The position numbers and the translations under genes are program-made. Under the pieces are notes generated by a model. It made no database searches. It had not been told where the DNA came from and saw nothing but the letters and a program-made list of their open reading frames with translations. This document shows positions 36,501 to 43,897 of a stretch of DNA of 64,000 nucleotides, piece after piece. Origin of the DNA: Bacillus subtilis subsp. subtilis. Its GTDB lineage: Bacteria > Pseudomonadota > Gammaproteobacteria > Xanthomonadales > Xanthomonadaceae. Numbering within the stretch: position 1 is the first letter of the stretch; every line of letters begins with the position of its first letter. Where the stretch lies: contig JAHREJ010000003.1 of assembly GCA_021733645.1 (NCBI GenBank), positions 62,001 through 126,000 on the forward strand, read 5' to 3'.

Positions 36501-38129
36501 GATGCGGTGGGCAAGCACTTCAAGGCCAGCGGCACCGGCGTGGCCACCGCCAGTGGCAGCGATGCCGTCGCCGCCGGCTCGGGCGCGGCCGCCAGTGGCA
36601 CCCGCAGCAGCGCACTGGGCGCGGCGGCGGTCGCCTCGGCCACCGGTGCAACGGCCATTGGTGCCGATGCCTCGGCACGCGGTGACAACAGCACCGTGAT
36701 CGGCCGCTCGGCGTCCACCAACGCGGTCAACGGCGTGGCCATCGGCAATGGCGCCTTCGTCAGCAACGGCGCCGGCAGCATCGCCATCGGTGCCGGTGCG
36801 GGCGTCTCCGGTGCCGGCTCGGTGGCATTGGGCGCCGGCTCGCGCGCGGTGGAAGCCAACGTGGTCTCGGTCGGTGGCGGCAACGGCACCGATGGTGCGG
36901 CCACCCGGCGCATCGTCAACGTCGGGGCCGGCCGCATCGCCGCCGGCAGCACCGATGCAGTGACCGGCGGCCAGCTCAACACCACCAACCAGCGCGTGGG
37001 CGCGGTGGAAACCCGCGTGGGTGACATCGACGAGCGCATCGGGTCGGTGGAAACCGTCACCGCCAATGCGATCAGCTACGACGATGCCAGCCGCGACAAG
37101 GTCACCTTGTCGGGCATCCAGGGCACCGTGCTGGACAACGTGGGCAGCGGCTCGATCGCCTCCGGCAGCCGTCAGGCGATCAACGGCGGCCAGCTGTTCC
37201 AGTCGTTGTCCGATGCCGCCAGCTTCCTTGGTGGTGGTGCCAGCGTGGGCATGCAGGGGGTGTTCGTGGCGCCCAACTACGTGATCCAGGGGGCCACCTA
37301 CAACAACGTGGGCGATGCACTGGGCGCGCTGGACCGCAAGGTCAGCGACCTCGACCAGCGCGTGGCCGGTGGCAGCACCGCACGGGCACGCAGCGCGGCG
37401 GCCCCGTCGTCGGCGTCGGTGGCCAGTGCCTCCTTGGGCACCGCCGATGAAAGCGTGGCCAGCGCCAGCGCCAGCGCCAGCGTGCAGGGCACGCCCACGG
37501 CCGCCAGCGCAGGCAGCGCGCAGGTGGCCAGTGCGCCGGTGGCGGCCGCCCCGACGGCGGTCAATGCGGTCGTCATGGGCGATGGCGCCGTGGCCAGCGG
37601 GGCCTCGGCCACCGCGATCGGGCAGGGTGCCAGCGCCACGGCGGCCAACTCGGTGGCCCTGGGCCAGGGCTCGGTTGCCGATCGCGCCAACACGGTGTCG
37701 GTGGGGACCGTTGGAGGCGAGCGCCAGGTCGCCAACGTCGCCGCCGGGACCTTGGCCACCGATGCGGTCAACAAGGGCCAGCTGGACGGTGGCATTGCAA
37801 CGGCCAACAGCTACACCGACCAGCGCTTCGGCGCGATGGCCGACAGCTTTGACATCTACAAGGGTGAAATCGACCAGCGCCTGCGCCACCAGGATCGTCG
37901 CATCGACCGCCAGGGGGCCATGAGTGCGGCAATGCTCAACATGGCCACCAGTGCCGCCGGCGTGCGCACCCAGAACCGGGTCGGCGTGGGCGTGGGCTAC
38001 CAGGGGGGCGAGTCGGCGTTGTCGCTGGGTTACCAGCGGGCGCTCAGCGAGCGCGCCACGGTGACCATCGGCGGCGCGTTCAGCAGCGATGACAGCTCGG
38101 TGGGCGTCGGTGCCGGCTTCGGCTGGTAA
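30549..38129 (+). CDS. Giant trimeric autotransporter adhesin (YadA/Hia-like, type Vc)
   Basis: 2,526 residues. It opens with an extended signal peptide region (MNRIYRKVWNKALGQMVVASE, the ESPR pattern) and hydrophobic signal ending near SALAQ (about residue 76). The passenger is nine head-neck modules: YadA-head repeats of the type GATALGxGAxAxGxNAxAVG followed by necks such as RQITNVAAGTEATDAVNKAQL. Necks fall near nt 30940, 31640, 32600, 33560, 34540, 35460, 36370, 36860 and 37690. A coiled-coil/stalk with ISYDDASRDKVTLSG-type repeat is near 37060, then a Ser/Ala-rich segment (37378-37560), a last head and neck, and the four-strand membrane anchor ending in GAGFGW. Trimers would cross the outer membrane and mediate adhesion, autoaggregation or biofilm. 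AGGAG lies 8 nt before the ATG. Confidence 0.93.
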   Translation: MNRIYRKVWNKALGQMVVASELATSQSAGVVIDQRRSTDAGGASLLSAAIALTLGMGMAGWAPSALAQSVEVGGNANCVVLNSKIIDSCVVDGSATASGTNAVAIGSNSTASASNSVALGAGSRANRANTVSVGDAGKERQVTNVAAGTAATDAVNKAQLDKVAVAAEGATRYFKADGADNDSDAAKIDGDGALAAGAGATADGDGATALGQGSQALANATTATGSQAIAAGLGASAFGQNTLAFGDASTAVGQSAAAFGLGDVALGAHALAASENGAATAIGGLAEASADGATAIGGGALAIGAGSTSLGRGAGSGGEASVAVGAFSVAVADFSAALGSNSAAVAVGSVALGAGSYADRIDTVSVGNGQNGLRRQITNVADGSEANDAVNKSQLDAVGAVAATTSKYFQATGSDDSDAGAYAEGDNATAIGEASNALANGATALGSGATAVAQNATAVGFNAVASGQNSAAFGNNAQANGPGSVAVGGAAVDANGNPLITNGGVPVDTGATSAGVGGTAVGASAEASGFAASSYGVGAYAGGAQSSAFGAVSNAIGDYSTAVGTQSVATGNSSTAIGGPADLLPGLGFFVQTQASGEAATAVGAGAIASGDYATANGTLTEASGTEATAVGYFAYAPGEGATALGAETWASGELSTAVGFYATARGANSVALGANSTATRANTVSVGDVGNERQITHVAAGTEATDAVNKAQLDGVAQVANVTANRFKANAADGSDVGAFADGDGAVAAGEASNALGAGATALGNGASALGDDSVAVGRNVSANGTGGVAIGGLGQAYDEFNQPLVDADGNAVKVGTTAAQDAVAVGAGALATGTTSNAFGSGAQATGSNSLAAGYKARATGDYSVAQGDNAFASGEETTATGAYAWATEDGATAYGASAWATAANGTAVGQSAWASGTGSTSIGYNSWARGSSATALGRGAFGYGDNSVAVGFQALGNSINSIAIGTNVVAGGESAIGIGAGSTASASNAVALGAGSVADRAYTVSVGSSTRQRQVTNVAAGTQGTDAVNLDQLTDATAQFQASGDGVAVVGGEESVAAGSNAATDGDYATAVGSASFAAGNGATALGSGAFALANNASAVGFNALATGANAIAVGANAQASGEYATATGAESEASGEQSTATGAASVASGAGSFAGGALSEAAGEESVALGYYSSATGQGATAVGAESVVSGTLSAGYGFGAEATAGYTTAIGGLAVASAFNATALGSFAQATGSNSVAVGGDAEASGAYSTATGQGSLATGTNSVAVGGSLFGLLATEASGNYSTAVGGGAWSPGVNSTALGNAATSSGENSVALGADSIADRDDSVSVGSADAQRQITNVAAGTEGTDAVNLNQLNAVAAAGEATSKYFQASGSDNSDAGAYVEGDDALAAGEAANAIGDGATALGAGANAVAGNATAVGINALASGEGAAALGSNAQASGENSVALGSNASASEIGASAVGGGAIASGAYATANGFESSASGQQATATGFRSSASDAGASAFGSYSEATGRLSNAFGYGAIASNSLATAVGTSATASGASSVALGESSEATGDESVAIGGSTFFGLLPARASGTGAAAFGAGAWATDDYATAIGWNSWADAANTTALGANALAEGVNSVALGAGSTADRDNTVSVGTATAQRQITNVADGTEGTDAVNVNQLSAVAEVAEQTNRQFKASGSGNGDDVGAFVDGAYATAAGEAANAFGTGASAYGSGALASGRNASASGFNASATADSATAIGGALYYEDANGNVVLDKATSASGIGATALGAGAQATGVFSTASGAGATSAGLQSSAFGFSAEAGSDYSTAVGAFSAASGVRTTALGYGAEAAGDYASALGWGSTASGAYSNAIGYASQASGANSIAAGSNAWATAAQTTAVGQLAWATSAGSTAIGQDSYAYSGINATAVGKSSSASGAGSVALGAGARTSEANVVSVGGGNGTTGPATRRITNVGAAVNANDAVNKAQLDSVAATADAVGKHFKASGTGVATASGSDAVAAGSGAAASGTRSSALGAAAVASATGATAIGADASARGDNSTVIGRSASTNAVNGVAIGNGAFVSNGAGSIAIGAGAGVSGAGSVALGAGSRAVEANVVSVGGGNGTDGAATRRIVNVGAGRIAAGSTDAVTGGQLNTTNQRVGAVETRVGDIDERIGSVETVTANAISYDDASRDKVTLSGIQGTVLDNVGSGSIASGSRQAINGGQLFQSLSDAASFLGGGASVGMQGVFVAPNYVIQGATYNNVGDALGALDRKVSDLDQRVAGGSTARARSAAAPSSASVASASLGTADESVASASASASVQGTPTAASAGSAQVASAPVAAAPTAVNAVVMGDGAVASGASATAIGQGASATAANSVALGQGSVADRANTVSVGTVGGERQVANVAAGTLATDAVNKGQLDGGIATANSYTDQRFGAMADSFDIYKGEIDQRLRHQDRRIDRQGAMSAAMLNMATSAAGVRTQNRVGVGVGYQGGESALSLGYQRALSERATVTIGGAFSSDDSSVGVGAGFGW

Positions 38130-38142
38130 GCGGGCGTGACAA

Positions 38143-38166
38143 GGCGTGGTCCGGTTGGGCCACGCC
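38143..38166 (+). terminator. Possible terminator hairpin after the adhesin gene
   Basis: GGCGTGG and CCACGCC (38143-38149, 38160-38166) pair around a GC-containing loop, 13 nt after the stop. No T run follows, so termination is uncertain. Confidence 0.4.
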
Positions 38167-38287
38167 GCAAGCAATGCAGGGCCTGAGGGGGCGGGTCACG
38201 GGAACCCTGGCCAGGGCCGGCCAGGGAATTCGCATGGAATGTTGGCCTGAACAGTCGTTTGATCATGACCTTGAAGAGGATTTCAAC

Positions 38288-40141
38288 GTGACCAGTAAGC
38301 AGAACCTTCGCATCAACGTGCTGGCAGCCGCGCTGCTGTCGATCTCCGCCGGCTCGGCCTTTGCCGCCAGCCCGCGCACCGAGGAGCCGAAGCGTCCGGC
38401 CACCGCCGCGCAGCAGACCAGCAACGGCATCATCGTCAAGTACCGCACCGGCAGCGCCGCTGCTTCGGACCGCTCGGCCAAGCTGGCGGTGGTGAATTCG
38501 GCGCTGTCGCGCGCCACCCTCAACGGTGGCAGTGCGCGCGCTGGCGCGCTCAATCCGCAGGTGGTGCGCAAGCTCGGCGTGGGCGCCGACCTGATCCGCC
38601 TGCAGAGCCGCCTGGGCGATGCTGAACTGCAGAAGGTGCTGGCCGAACTGAAGGCCGATCCGACCGTGGAATACGCCGTGGCCGATGCGCGCATGCAGCG
38701 CGCCGACCTGCGTGCCAAGCCGACCGAAACCAAGCAGCTGGTGCCCAACGATCCGTACTACGCGCAGTACCAGTGGCATTTCAGCAACGCCACCGGCGGC
38801 ATCAACGCGCCGTCGGCGTGGGACGTGTCGCAGGGCGAAGGCGTGGTGGTGGCGGTGATCGATACCGGCATCCTGCCCAACCATGAAGACTTCAGCGGCA
38901 ACCTGCTGGAAGGCTACGACTTCATCAGCGATGCCGAGACCTCGCGCCGCCCGACCAATGCGCGCGTGCCCGGGGCACTGGATTACGGCGACTGGGTGGA
39001 AAACAACAACGAGTGCTACACCGGCTCGCTGGCCGAAGACAGTTCCTGGCACGGCACCCACGTGGCAGGTACCGTCGCCGAAGCCACCAACAACGGCGTC
39101 GGCATGGCCGGTGTCGCCTACAAGGCCAAGGTGCTGCCGGTGCGCGTGCTCGGCAAGTGCGGTGGCAGTCTGTCCGATATCGCCGATGCCATCACCTGGG
39201 CATCGGGCGGCACGGTCGCCGGGATTCCGGCCAACGCCAATCCGGCCGAAATCATCAACATGAGCCTGGGCGGCAGCGGCGCCTGCGACCCGGTCTATCA
39301 GGCCGCGATCAACGGCGCGGTGTCGCGCGGTACGCTGGTGGTGGTGGCCGCGGGCAATGCCGGCGGCAACGTCGCCAATGCACGCCCGGCCAACTGCAAC
39401 AACGTCGTGGCCGTGGGCGCCACGCGCATCACCGGTGGCATCACCTACTACTCCAACTATGGCGCGGCGGTGGATCTGTCGGCCCCGGGTGGCGGCGGCA
39501 GCGTCGATGGCAATCCGGGTGGCTACATCTGGCAGGCCATTTCCAGCAGCACCACCTCGCCCGAACTGGGGACCTCCGATTACGGCGGCAAGGGCGGCAC
39601 CTCGATGTCTTCCCCGCACGTGGCCGCGGTGGCCGCGCTGGTGCAGAGCGCACGCATCGCCAACAACCGCGATGCGTTCACCCCGGCCCAGCTGGAAACC
39701 CTGCTGAAGGAAACCGCGCGCAAGTTCCCGGTGACCATCCCGGCAGCCACTCCGATCGGCACCGGCATCGTGGATGCCAAGGCCGCGCTGGCCAAGGCGC
39801 TGGAAGAAGAGTGCACCGAAAACTGCGGTCCGACCGCGATTCCGCTGACCAACAAGGTAGCGGTGGGCGGCCTCAGCGGCGCCGGTGGCAGCGCAGTGCT
39901 GTACAGCTTCGACGCCCAGGCCGGCAAGGTGCTGAGCCTGCTCACCTACGGTGGCAGTGGCAACGTGTCGGTGTACGTCAGTCAGGGCAAGGAACCGACC
40001 GCGACGGTGTTCGATGCCAAGTCCACCCGTCCGGGCAACAGTGAAACCGTGCGCTTCACTGCGCCGGTGGCCGGCACGTACTACATCAAGCTGGTCGGCG
40101 AGTCCGCGTTCAGCGGCGTGAGCGTCATCGCCAACCAGTAA
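38288..40141 (+). CDS. Exported subtilisin-like serine protease with PPC domain (StmPr1-like)
   Basis: 617 residues from a GTG start. Signal peptide about 1-26 (ending SAGSAFA); inhibitor/propeptide region about 45-130 (NGIIVKYRTG ... TVEYAVADARMQ); S8 catalytic domain about 150-520 with Asp192 in VVAVIDTGI, His255 in SWHGTHVAGTV and Ser439 in GGTSMSSPHVAA; a C-terminal prepeptidase (PPC) beta domain about 525-617 that is often removed on secretion. The GTG has GAGGA 8-9 nt upstream; an in-frame ATG at 38234 would add 18 acidic residues before the signal peptide and is less likely. In S. maltophilia K279a the major extracellular protease StmPr1 is encoded immediately upstream of xps and secreted by it; this gene has the same position and type. 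Confidence 0.9.
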   Translation: MTSKQNLRINVLAAALLSISAGSAFAASPRTEEPKRPATAAQQTSNGIIVKYRTGSAAASDRSAKLAVVNSALSRATLNGGSARAGALNPQVVRKLGVGADLIRLQSRLGDAELQKVLAELKADPTVEYAVADARMQRADLRAKPTETKQLVPNDPYYAQYQWHFSNATGGINAPSAWDVSQGEGVVVAVIDTGILPNHEDFSGNLLEGYDFISDAETSRRPTNARVPGALDYGDWVENNNECYTGSLAEDSSWHGTHVAGTVAEATNNGVGMAGVAYKAKVLPVRVLGKCGGSLSDIADAITWASGGTVAGIPANANPAEIINMSLGGSGACDPVYQAAINGAVSRGTLVVVAAGNAGGNVANARPANCNNVVAVGATRITGGITYYSNYGAAVDLSAPGGGGSVDGNPGGYIWQAISSSTTSPELGTSDYGGKGGTSMSSPHVAAVAALVQSARIANNRDAFTPAQLETLLKETARKFPVTIPAATPIGTGIVDAKAALAKALEEECTENCGPTAIPLTNKVAVGGLSGAGGSAVLYSFDAQAGKVLSLLTYGGSGNVSVYVSQGKEPTATVFDAKSTRPGNSETVRFTAPVAGTYYIKLVGESAFSGVSVIANQ

Positions 40142-40156
40142 TGTCTGTGTGGTTTT

Positions 40157-40192
40157 GGGGAGCCGGTCTTGTGATCGGCTCCCCATTTTTTT
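40157..40192 (+). terminator. Rho-independent terminator of the protease gene
   Basis: GGGGAGCCG (40157-40165), a 10-nt loop, CGGCTCCCC (40176-40184), then A and seven T. It starts 15 nt after the stop and separates the protease from xps. Confidence 0.92.
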
Positions 40193-40330
40193 GGCTCTTT
40201 GCCCCTATGCGGGGAGCGTGTTGTTGCAAGAGCCGTCGCAGCATGAGCACGACGCTACGCGGGTGGCCGTGCGCGCAGGCGCCGTTTGGATCGGCTGGCG
40301 TCTCCGATCAGGTCGGTCGCGCGCGTGAGG

Positions 40331-40429
40331 GCCCCGTAGCAGCCGGTAGGCCCCTGGCGCAAATGTCCCCCGGCCGCGTGGCGGCCTCCTCCTTTACTTT
40401 GCCCAGGCGCCTACCGGCTGCTACGGGGC
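40331..40429 (-). repeat. Compound palindromic repeat, family 2, copy A
   Basis: A 20-bp perfect inverted repeat (40331-40350 and 40410-40429) encloses a 59-nt interior. Read on the minus strand the interior contains AAGTAAAGGAGGAGG, a GGCCGC-CAC-GCGGCC hairpin (40372-40386) and CGGGGGACATT. The two flanking blocks also occur in copy B but the arms are unrelated. Confidence 0.8.
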
Positions 40430-40473
40430 TCGGCTTGCGGTGCGCAGGTGGACGCCATGCTTTTCTTGACGGT

Positions 40474-40601
40474 GGTCGGTGGGGCGGGCGCTGGGCGCCA
40501 TGCCCTTGGAGGCGAAGTAAAGGAGGAGGGGGCGGCCGCAGGCCGACGCCGGGGGACATTCGCCGGAAAGGGCATGGCGCCCAGCGCCCGCCCCACCGAC
40601 C
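40474..40601 (+). repeat. Compound palindromic repeat, family 2, copy B (34-bp perfect arms)
   Basis: Arms 40474-40507 and 40568-40601 are a perfect 34-bp inverted repeat around a 60-nt interior. Within it GGCGAA (40511-40516) and TTCGCC (40559-40564) extend the pairing, and the blocks AAGTAAAGGAGGAGG and CGGGGGACATT match those in copy A. The two copies are 44 bp apart in opposite orientation. Confidence 0.85.
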
Positions 40602-40874
40602 GCTGCGCCTGAAAAGCGTCAAGGCACGTTGCTGCTTACCCCGCAGATGGGAGAAGAACCACTTTTTTGGGTCATCGCCTGCAACGCCACCGGATACAGC
40701 CCCCCGTGGGGGGGGCGACCTGATGTACGCCATTGCTTCGGCCGCGTGCGGCGCCCCATAGGCGAGCGCCACCGGCATGGTGCCGCGGCGGTGGTCACCT
40801 CCATTTTCGCTGCATCCCAGCACGTAAAGCAGTGCGCCGAACTGCTAAAGTCGGCAGGTCGCCAGGAGAGCTTC
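40602..40874. other. Leader region upstream of xpsE
   Basis: 273 bp between the palindromes and the xpsE GTG. No convincing gene is seen; the open frames here are short and lack a ribosome-binding site. GGCGGTGGTCACC and a C6/G8 run (near 40700-40716) are the only notable features. AGGAG at 40864-40868 serves xpsE. A promoter for the operon is expected here but no clear -35/-10 pair was found. Confidence 0.4.
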
Positions 40875-42602
40875 GTGAACGCGGTTGCCCACGATCCCAC
40901 TGCAGAATCCCATGCGGAACACCGCATCGTCGAAGCGCTGCTGCGCAACGGGCGCCTGAAGGAAGGCGACCTGGCGCGTGCGCGCCCGCTCCATCGCGAA
41001 GCCGGCGGCAGCTTGCTGCAGTTGCTGGTGCGGCTTGGCCTGGTGTCCGAGCGCGACCACGCCCAGACCAGTGCCGAGGTGCTCTCGCTGCCCCTGCTGG
41101 AAGCGCGCGCGGTAGCCGAAGCGCCGCCCGAATCGCTGCTCGATGCATTGCCGCTGTCGCTGCGCTTCCTCAAGCAGTTCCACGTGTGTCCGCTGGCCCT
41201 GCACGATGGCGTGCTCGACCTGTGGCTCAGTGATCCCCAGGACCCCTACGCCGCCGATGCCGTACGCCTGGCAATGGGCGTACCGGTGCGGCTGCACGTC
41301 GGGCTGCGCTCGGAAATCGATGACCTGATCGAACGCTGGTACGGCCAGGGCCGCAGCGCAATGGGCGCGATCGTGGAAACCGCCGATGGCGAAGGCAGCG
41401 TGGTTGACGACATCGAGCACCTGCGCGACCTCGCTTCCGAAGCGCCGGTGATCCGCCTGGTCAACCTGGTCATCCAGCGTGCGTTCGAGCTGCGCGCCTC
41501 GGACATCCACATCGAGCCCTTCGAAAACCGCCTCAAGGTGCGCTACCGCGTCGATGGTGTGCTGATCGAAGGCGAAAGCCCGCCGGCCAACCTGACCGCC
41601 GCGGTGATCAGCCGGGTCAAGATCATGGCCCGGCTCAACATCGCCGAACGCCGCCTGCCGCAGGACGGCCGCATCATGCTGCGCGTGCAGGGCAAGGAAC
41701 TGGACCTGCGCGTGAGCACCGTGCCCACCGCGCACGGCGAAAGCGTGGTGATGCGCCTGCTCGATCGCGACACCGTGGTGTTCGATTTCCATCGGCTCGG
41801 TTTCACCGATGCGTTCCTGCCGCAGTTCCGCAAGGTGCTTGAACAGCCGCACGGCATCCTGCTGGTCACCGGCCCCACCGGCTCGGGCAAGACCACCACG
41901 CTGTACACCGCGTTGAGCCAGCTCAATACCGCCGACGTCAAGATCATTACCGTTGAAGACCCGGTCGAATACCAGATCGAGGGCATCAACCAGATCCAGG
42001 CCAAGCCGCAGATCGGGCTCGATTTCGCCCATGCGCTGCGCAGCATCGTGCGCCAGGACCCGGACATCATCATGATCGGCGAAATGCGCGACCTGGAAAC
42101 CGCGCGCATCGCCATCCAGTCCGCGCTCACCGGCCATTTGGTGCTGTCCACGCTGCACACCAACAACGCCGCCGGTGGCATCACCCGCCTGCTCGACATG
42201 GGCGTGGAAGACTATCTGCTGACCTCCACCATCAACGGCATCCTGGCCCAGCGCCTGGTACGCCGGCTGGAACCGCAGCACGCGCAGCGTTACCTGGCCT
42301 CGCCCGAGGAAATTGAAAAGTTCGGCCTGCGCCGGCTGCAGCCGCACGGCGACATCCACCTGTACCGCGCACAGCCCTCGGCCATCGCACCCACCGGGTA
42401 TCTCGGCCGCACCACCATCATGGAATTCCTGGTGATGAACGACGAACTGCGGCGCGCGGTGATGCGTCGCGCCGGCATGGGCGAAATCGAGCAGATCGCA
42501 CGCGCCGCCGGCATGCGCACCATGTACGAAGATGGCTTGGCCAAGGCATTGCAGGGCCACACCACGCTGGAGGAAATCCTGCGCGTGACCGAGGAATCCT
42601 GA
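40875..42602 (+). CDS. xpsE: Type II secretion ATPase XpsE (GspE)
   Basis: 575 residues, GTG start with AGGAG 6 nt upstream. N1/N2 domains (about 1-180) bind the cytoplasmic domain of XpsL; the catalytic core has Walker A GPTGSGKT (about 333-340), the Asp box ITVEDPVEYQIEGINQIQ, Walker B IIMIGEMRDLETARIA and the His box LSTLHTNNA. It powers pseudopilus assembly at the inner membrane. The tetracysteine zinc-binding module (two CxxC pairs) normal in GspE between the His box and the C-terminus is missing: the region RRLEPQHAQRYLASPEEIE to SAIAPTGYLGRTT has no Cys. Confidence 0.95.
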   Translation: MNAVAHDPTAESHAEHRIVEALLRNGRLKEGDLARARPLHREAGGSLLQLLVRLGLVSERDHAQTSAEVLSLPLLEARAVAEAPPESLLDALPLSLRFLKQFHVCPLALHDGVLDLWLSDPQDPYAADAVRLAMGVPVRLHVGLRSEIDDLIERWYGQGRSAMGAIVETADGEGSVVDDIEHLRDLASEAPVIRLVNLVIQRAFELRASDIHIEPFENRLKVRYRVDGVLIEGESPPANLTAAVISRVKIMARLNIAERRLPQDGRIMLRVQGKELDLRVSTVPTAHGESVVMRLLDRDTVVFDFHRLGFTDAFLPQFRKVLEQPHGILLVTGPTGSGKTTTLYTALSQLNTADVKIITVEDPVEYQIEGINQIQAKPQIGLDFAHALRSIVRQDPDIIMIGEMRDLETARIAIQSALTGHLVLSTLHTNNAAGGITRLLDMGVEDYLLTSTINGILAQRLVRRLEPQHAQRYLASPEEIEKFGLRRLQPHGDIHLYRAQPSAIAPTGYLGRTTIMEFLVMNDELRRAVMRRAGMGEIEQIARAAGMRTMYEDGLAKALQGHTTLEEILRVTEES

Positions 42603-42639
42603 TGCCCATGCCCTGCAACCTGCGAACGGGCGGCTGAGC

Positions 42640-43860
42640 ATGGCGCAGTACCGCTACAAGGCGCTCAACGCACACGGCGAACTGTTCGACGGCCAGATGG
42701 AGGCCGCCAGCGAAGCCGAGGTGGTCAGCCGCCTGCAGGATCAGGGCCACCTGCCGATGGAAGCGCGGCTGGCCAGCGAGGGCGTGGCCACGGCCACCTC
42801 GTGGGCCGCGCTGCTGCGGCGCAAGCCGTTCGACGGTGCCGCGCTGGTGCAGTTCACCCAGCAGCTGGCCACCCTGCTCGGTGCCGGGCAGCCATTGGAC
42901 CGCGCGCTCACCATTCTGCTGGAACTGCCCGAAGACGAGCGCAGCCGCCGGGTCATCACCGACATCCGCGATGTGGTGCGCGGTGGCGCGCCGTTGTCCA
43001 CCGCGCTGGAGCGCCAGCACGGGCTGTTCTCGCGGCTCTACATCAACATGGTGCGCGCCGGCGAGGCCGGGGGCAGCCTGCACGACACCCTGCAACGGCT
43101 GTCGGAGTACCTGGAACGCAGCGCCGAACTCAGGGGCCGGGTGATCAACGCATTGATCTATCCGGCGATTCTGCTGGCGGTGGTGGGCGGCGCGCTGCTG
43201 TTCCTGCTGGGCTATGTGGTACCGCAATTCGCCCTGATGTACGAAAGCCTGGACGTAGCCCTGCCGTGGTTCACCCAGTGGGTACTGGCCGCCGGGCTGG
43301 TGGTCCGCGAGGGTTGGCTGGCGATGATCGTGGTGCCGGCGCTGGCGCTGCTGGTGATTGAACGCAAGCTGCGCCAACCGGCGTTCCGCCTGGCGATGGA
43401 CGGCTGGCTGCTGCAGCGCAAGGGCATCGGCCCGCTGCTGGCCAAGCTGGAAACCGCACGCCTGGCGCGCACCCTGGGCACCTTGCTGCGCAACGGCGTG
43501 CCATTGCTGGCCGGGCTGGGTATCGCCCGCAACGTGCTGGCCAACCGCGCGCTGGCCGAGGATGTGGATGCCGCCAGCGACGACGTCAAGAACGGCAACG
43601 GGCTGTCGGTGTCGCTGGCACGCGGCAAGCGCTTCCCGCGCCTGGCCCTGCAGATGATCCAGGTCGGGGAGGAGTCCGGGGCGCTGGATACCATGCTGCT
43701 CAAGACCGCCGACACCTTCGAACAGGAAAGCGCGCGCGCCATTGATCGCCTGCTCTCGGCGATGGTCCCGGTGATCACCCTGGTGCTGGCCTCGGTGGTC
43801 GGCCTGGTGATCGTGGCCGTGCTGGTGCCGCTGTACGACCTTACCAATGCCATCGGTTGA
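42640..43860 (+). CDS. xpsF: Type II secretion inner-membrane platform protein XpsF (GspF)
   Basis: 406 residues. Two repeated GspF cytoplasmic helical domains (about 70-195 and 275-395) separated by membrane segments near 170-190 (LLAVVGGALLFLLGYVVPQFA), 210-240 and 375-400. Motifs: FTQQLATLLGAGQPLDRAL and QMIQVGEESGALDTMLLKTADTFE, both characteristic. It is the platform that couples XpsE ATP turnover to pseudopilin addition. Confidence 0.95.
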   Translation: MAQYRYKALNAHGELFDGQMEAASEAEVVSRLQDQGHLPMEARLASEGVATATSWAALLRRKPFDGAALVQFTQQLATLLGAGQPLDRALTILLELPEDERSRRVITDIRDVVRGGAPLSTALERQHGLFSRLYINMVRAGEAGGSLHDTLQRLSEYLERSAELRGRVINALIYPAILLAVVGGALLFLLGYVVPQFALMYESLDVALPWFTQWVLAAGLVVREGWLAMIVVPALALLVIERKLRQPAFRLAMDGWLLQRKGIGPLLAKLETARLARTLGTLLRNGVPLLAGLGIARNVLANRALAEDVDAASDDVKNGNGLSVSLARGKRFPRLALQMIQVGEESGALDTMLLKTADTFEQESARAIDRLLSAMVPVITLVLASVVGLVIVAVLVPLYDLTNAIG

Positions 43861-43897
43861 CGATGGCAGACCCCCACATCCCGCAAGGAGCTGCCGC

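Noticed and set aside
30940-37800. Regular DNA repeats considered as a CRISPR array or tandem satellite
   Set aside because: The period is about 900-970 bp and entirely within an open reading frame that translates into YadA head and neck motifs; no short identical repeats with unique spacers are present.
34368-38174. 1,268-codon open frame on the minus strand opposite the adhesin
   Set aside because: It mirrors the repeats of the adhesin (Gly/Ala/His/Arg composition), has no ribosome-binding site and no recognisable domain.
40331-40601. Insertion sequence or MITE with terminal inverted repeats
   Set aside because: No target-site duplication was seen, no transposase is present, and the two elements have unrelated arms but related interiors, opposite to an IS/MITE. 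It is kept as a repeat family instead.
40485-40820. Short open frames upstream of xpsE
   Set aside because: They lie across the palindromes or lack ribosome-binding sites, and their predicted proteins look random (Arg/Pro-rich); they are treated as non-coding.
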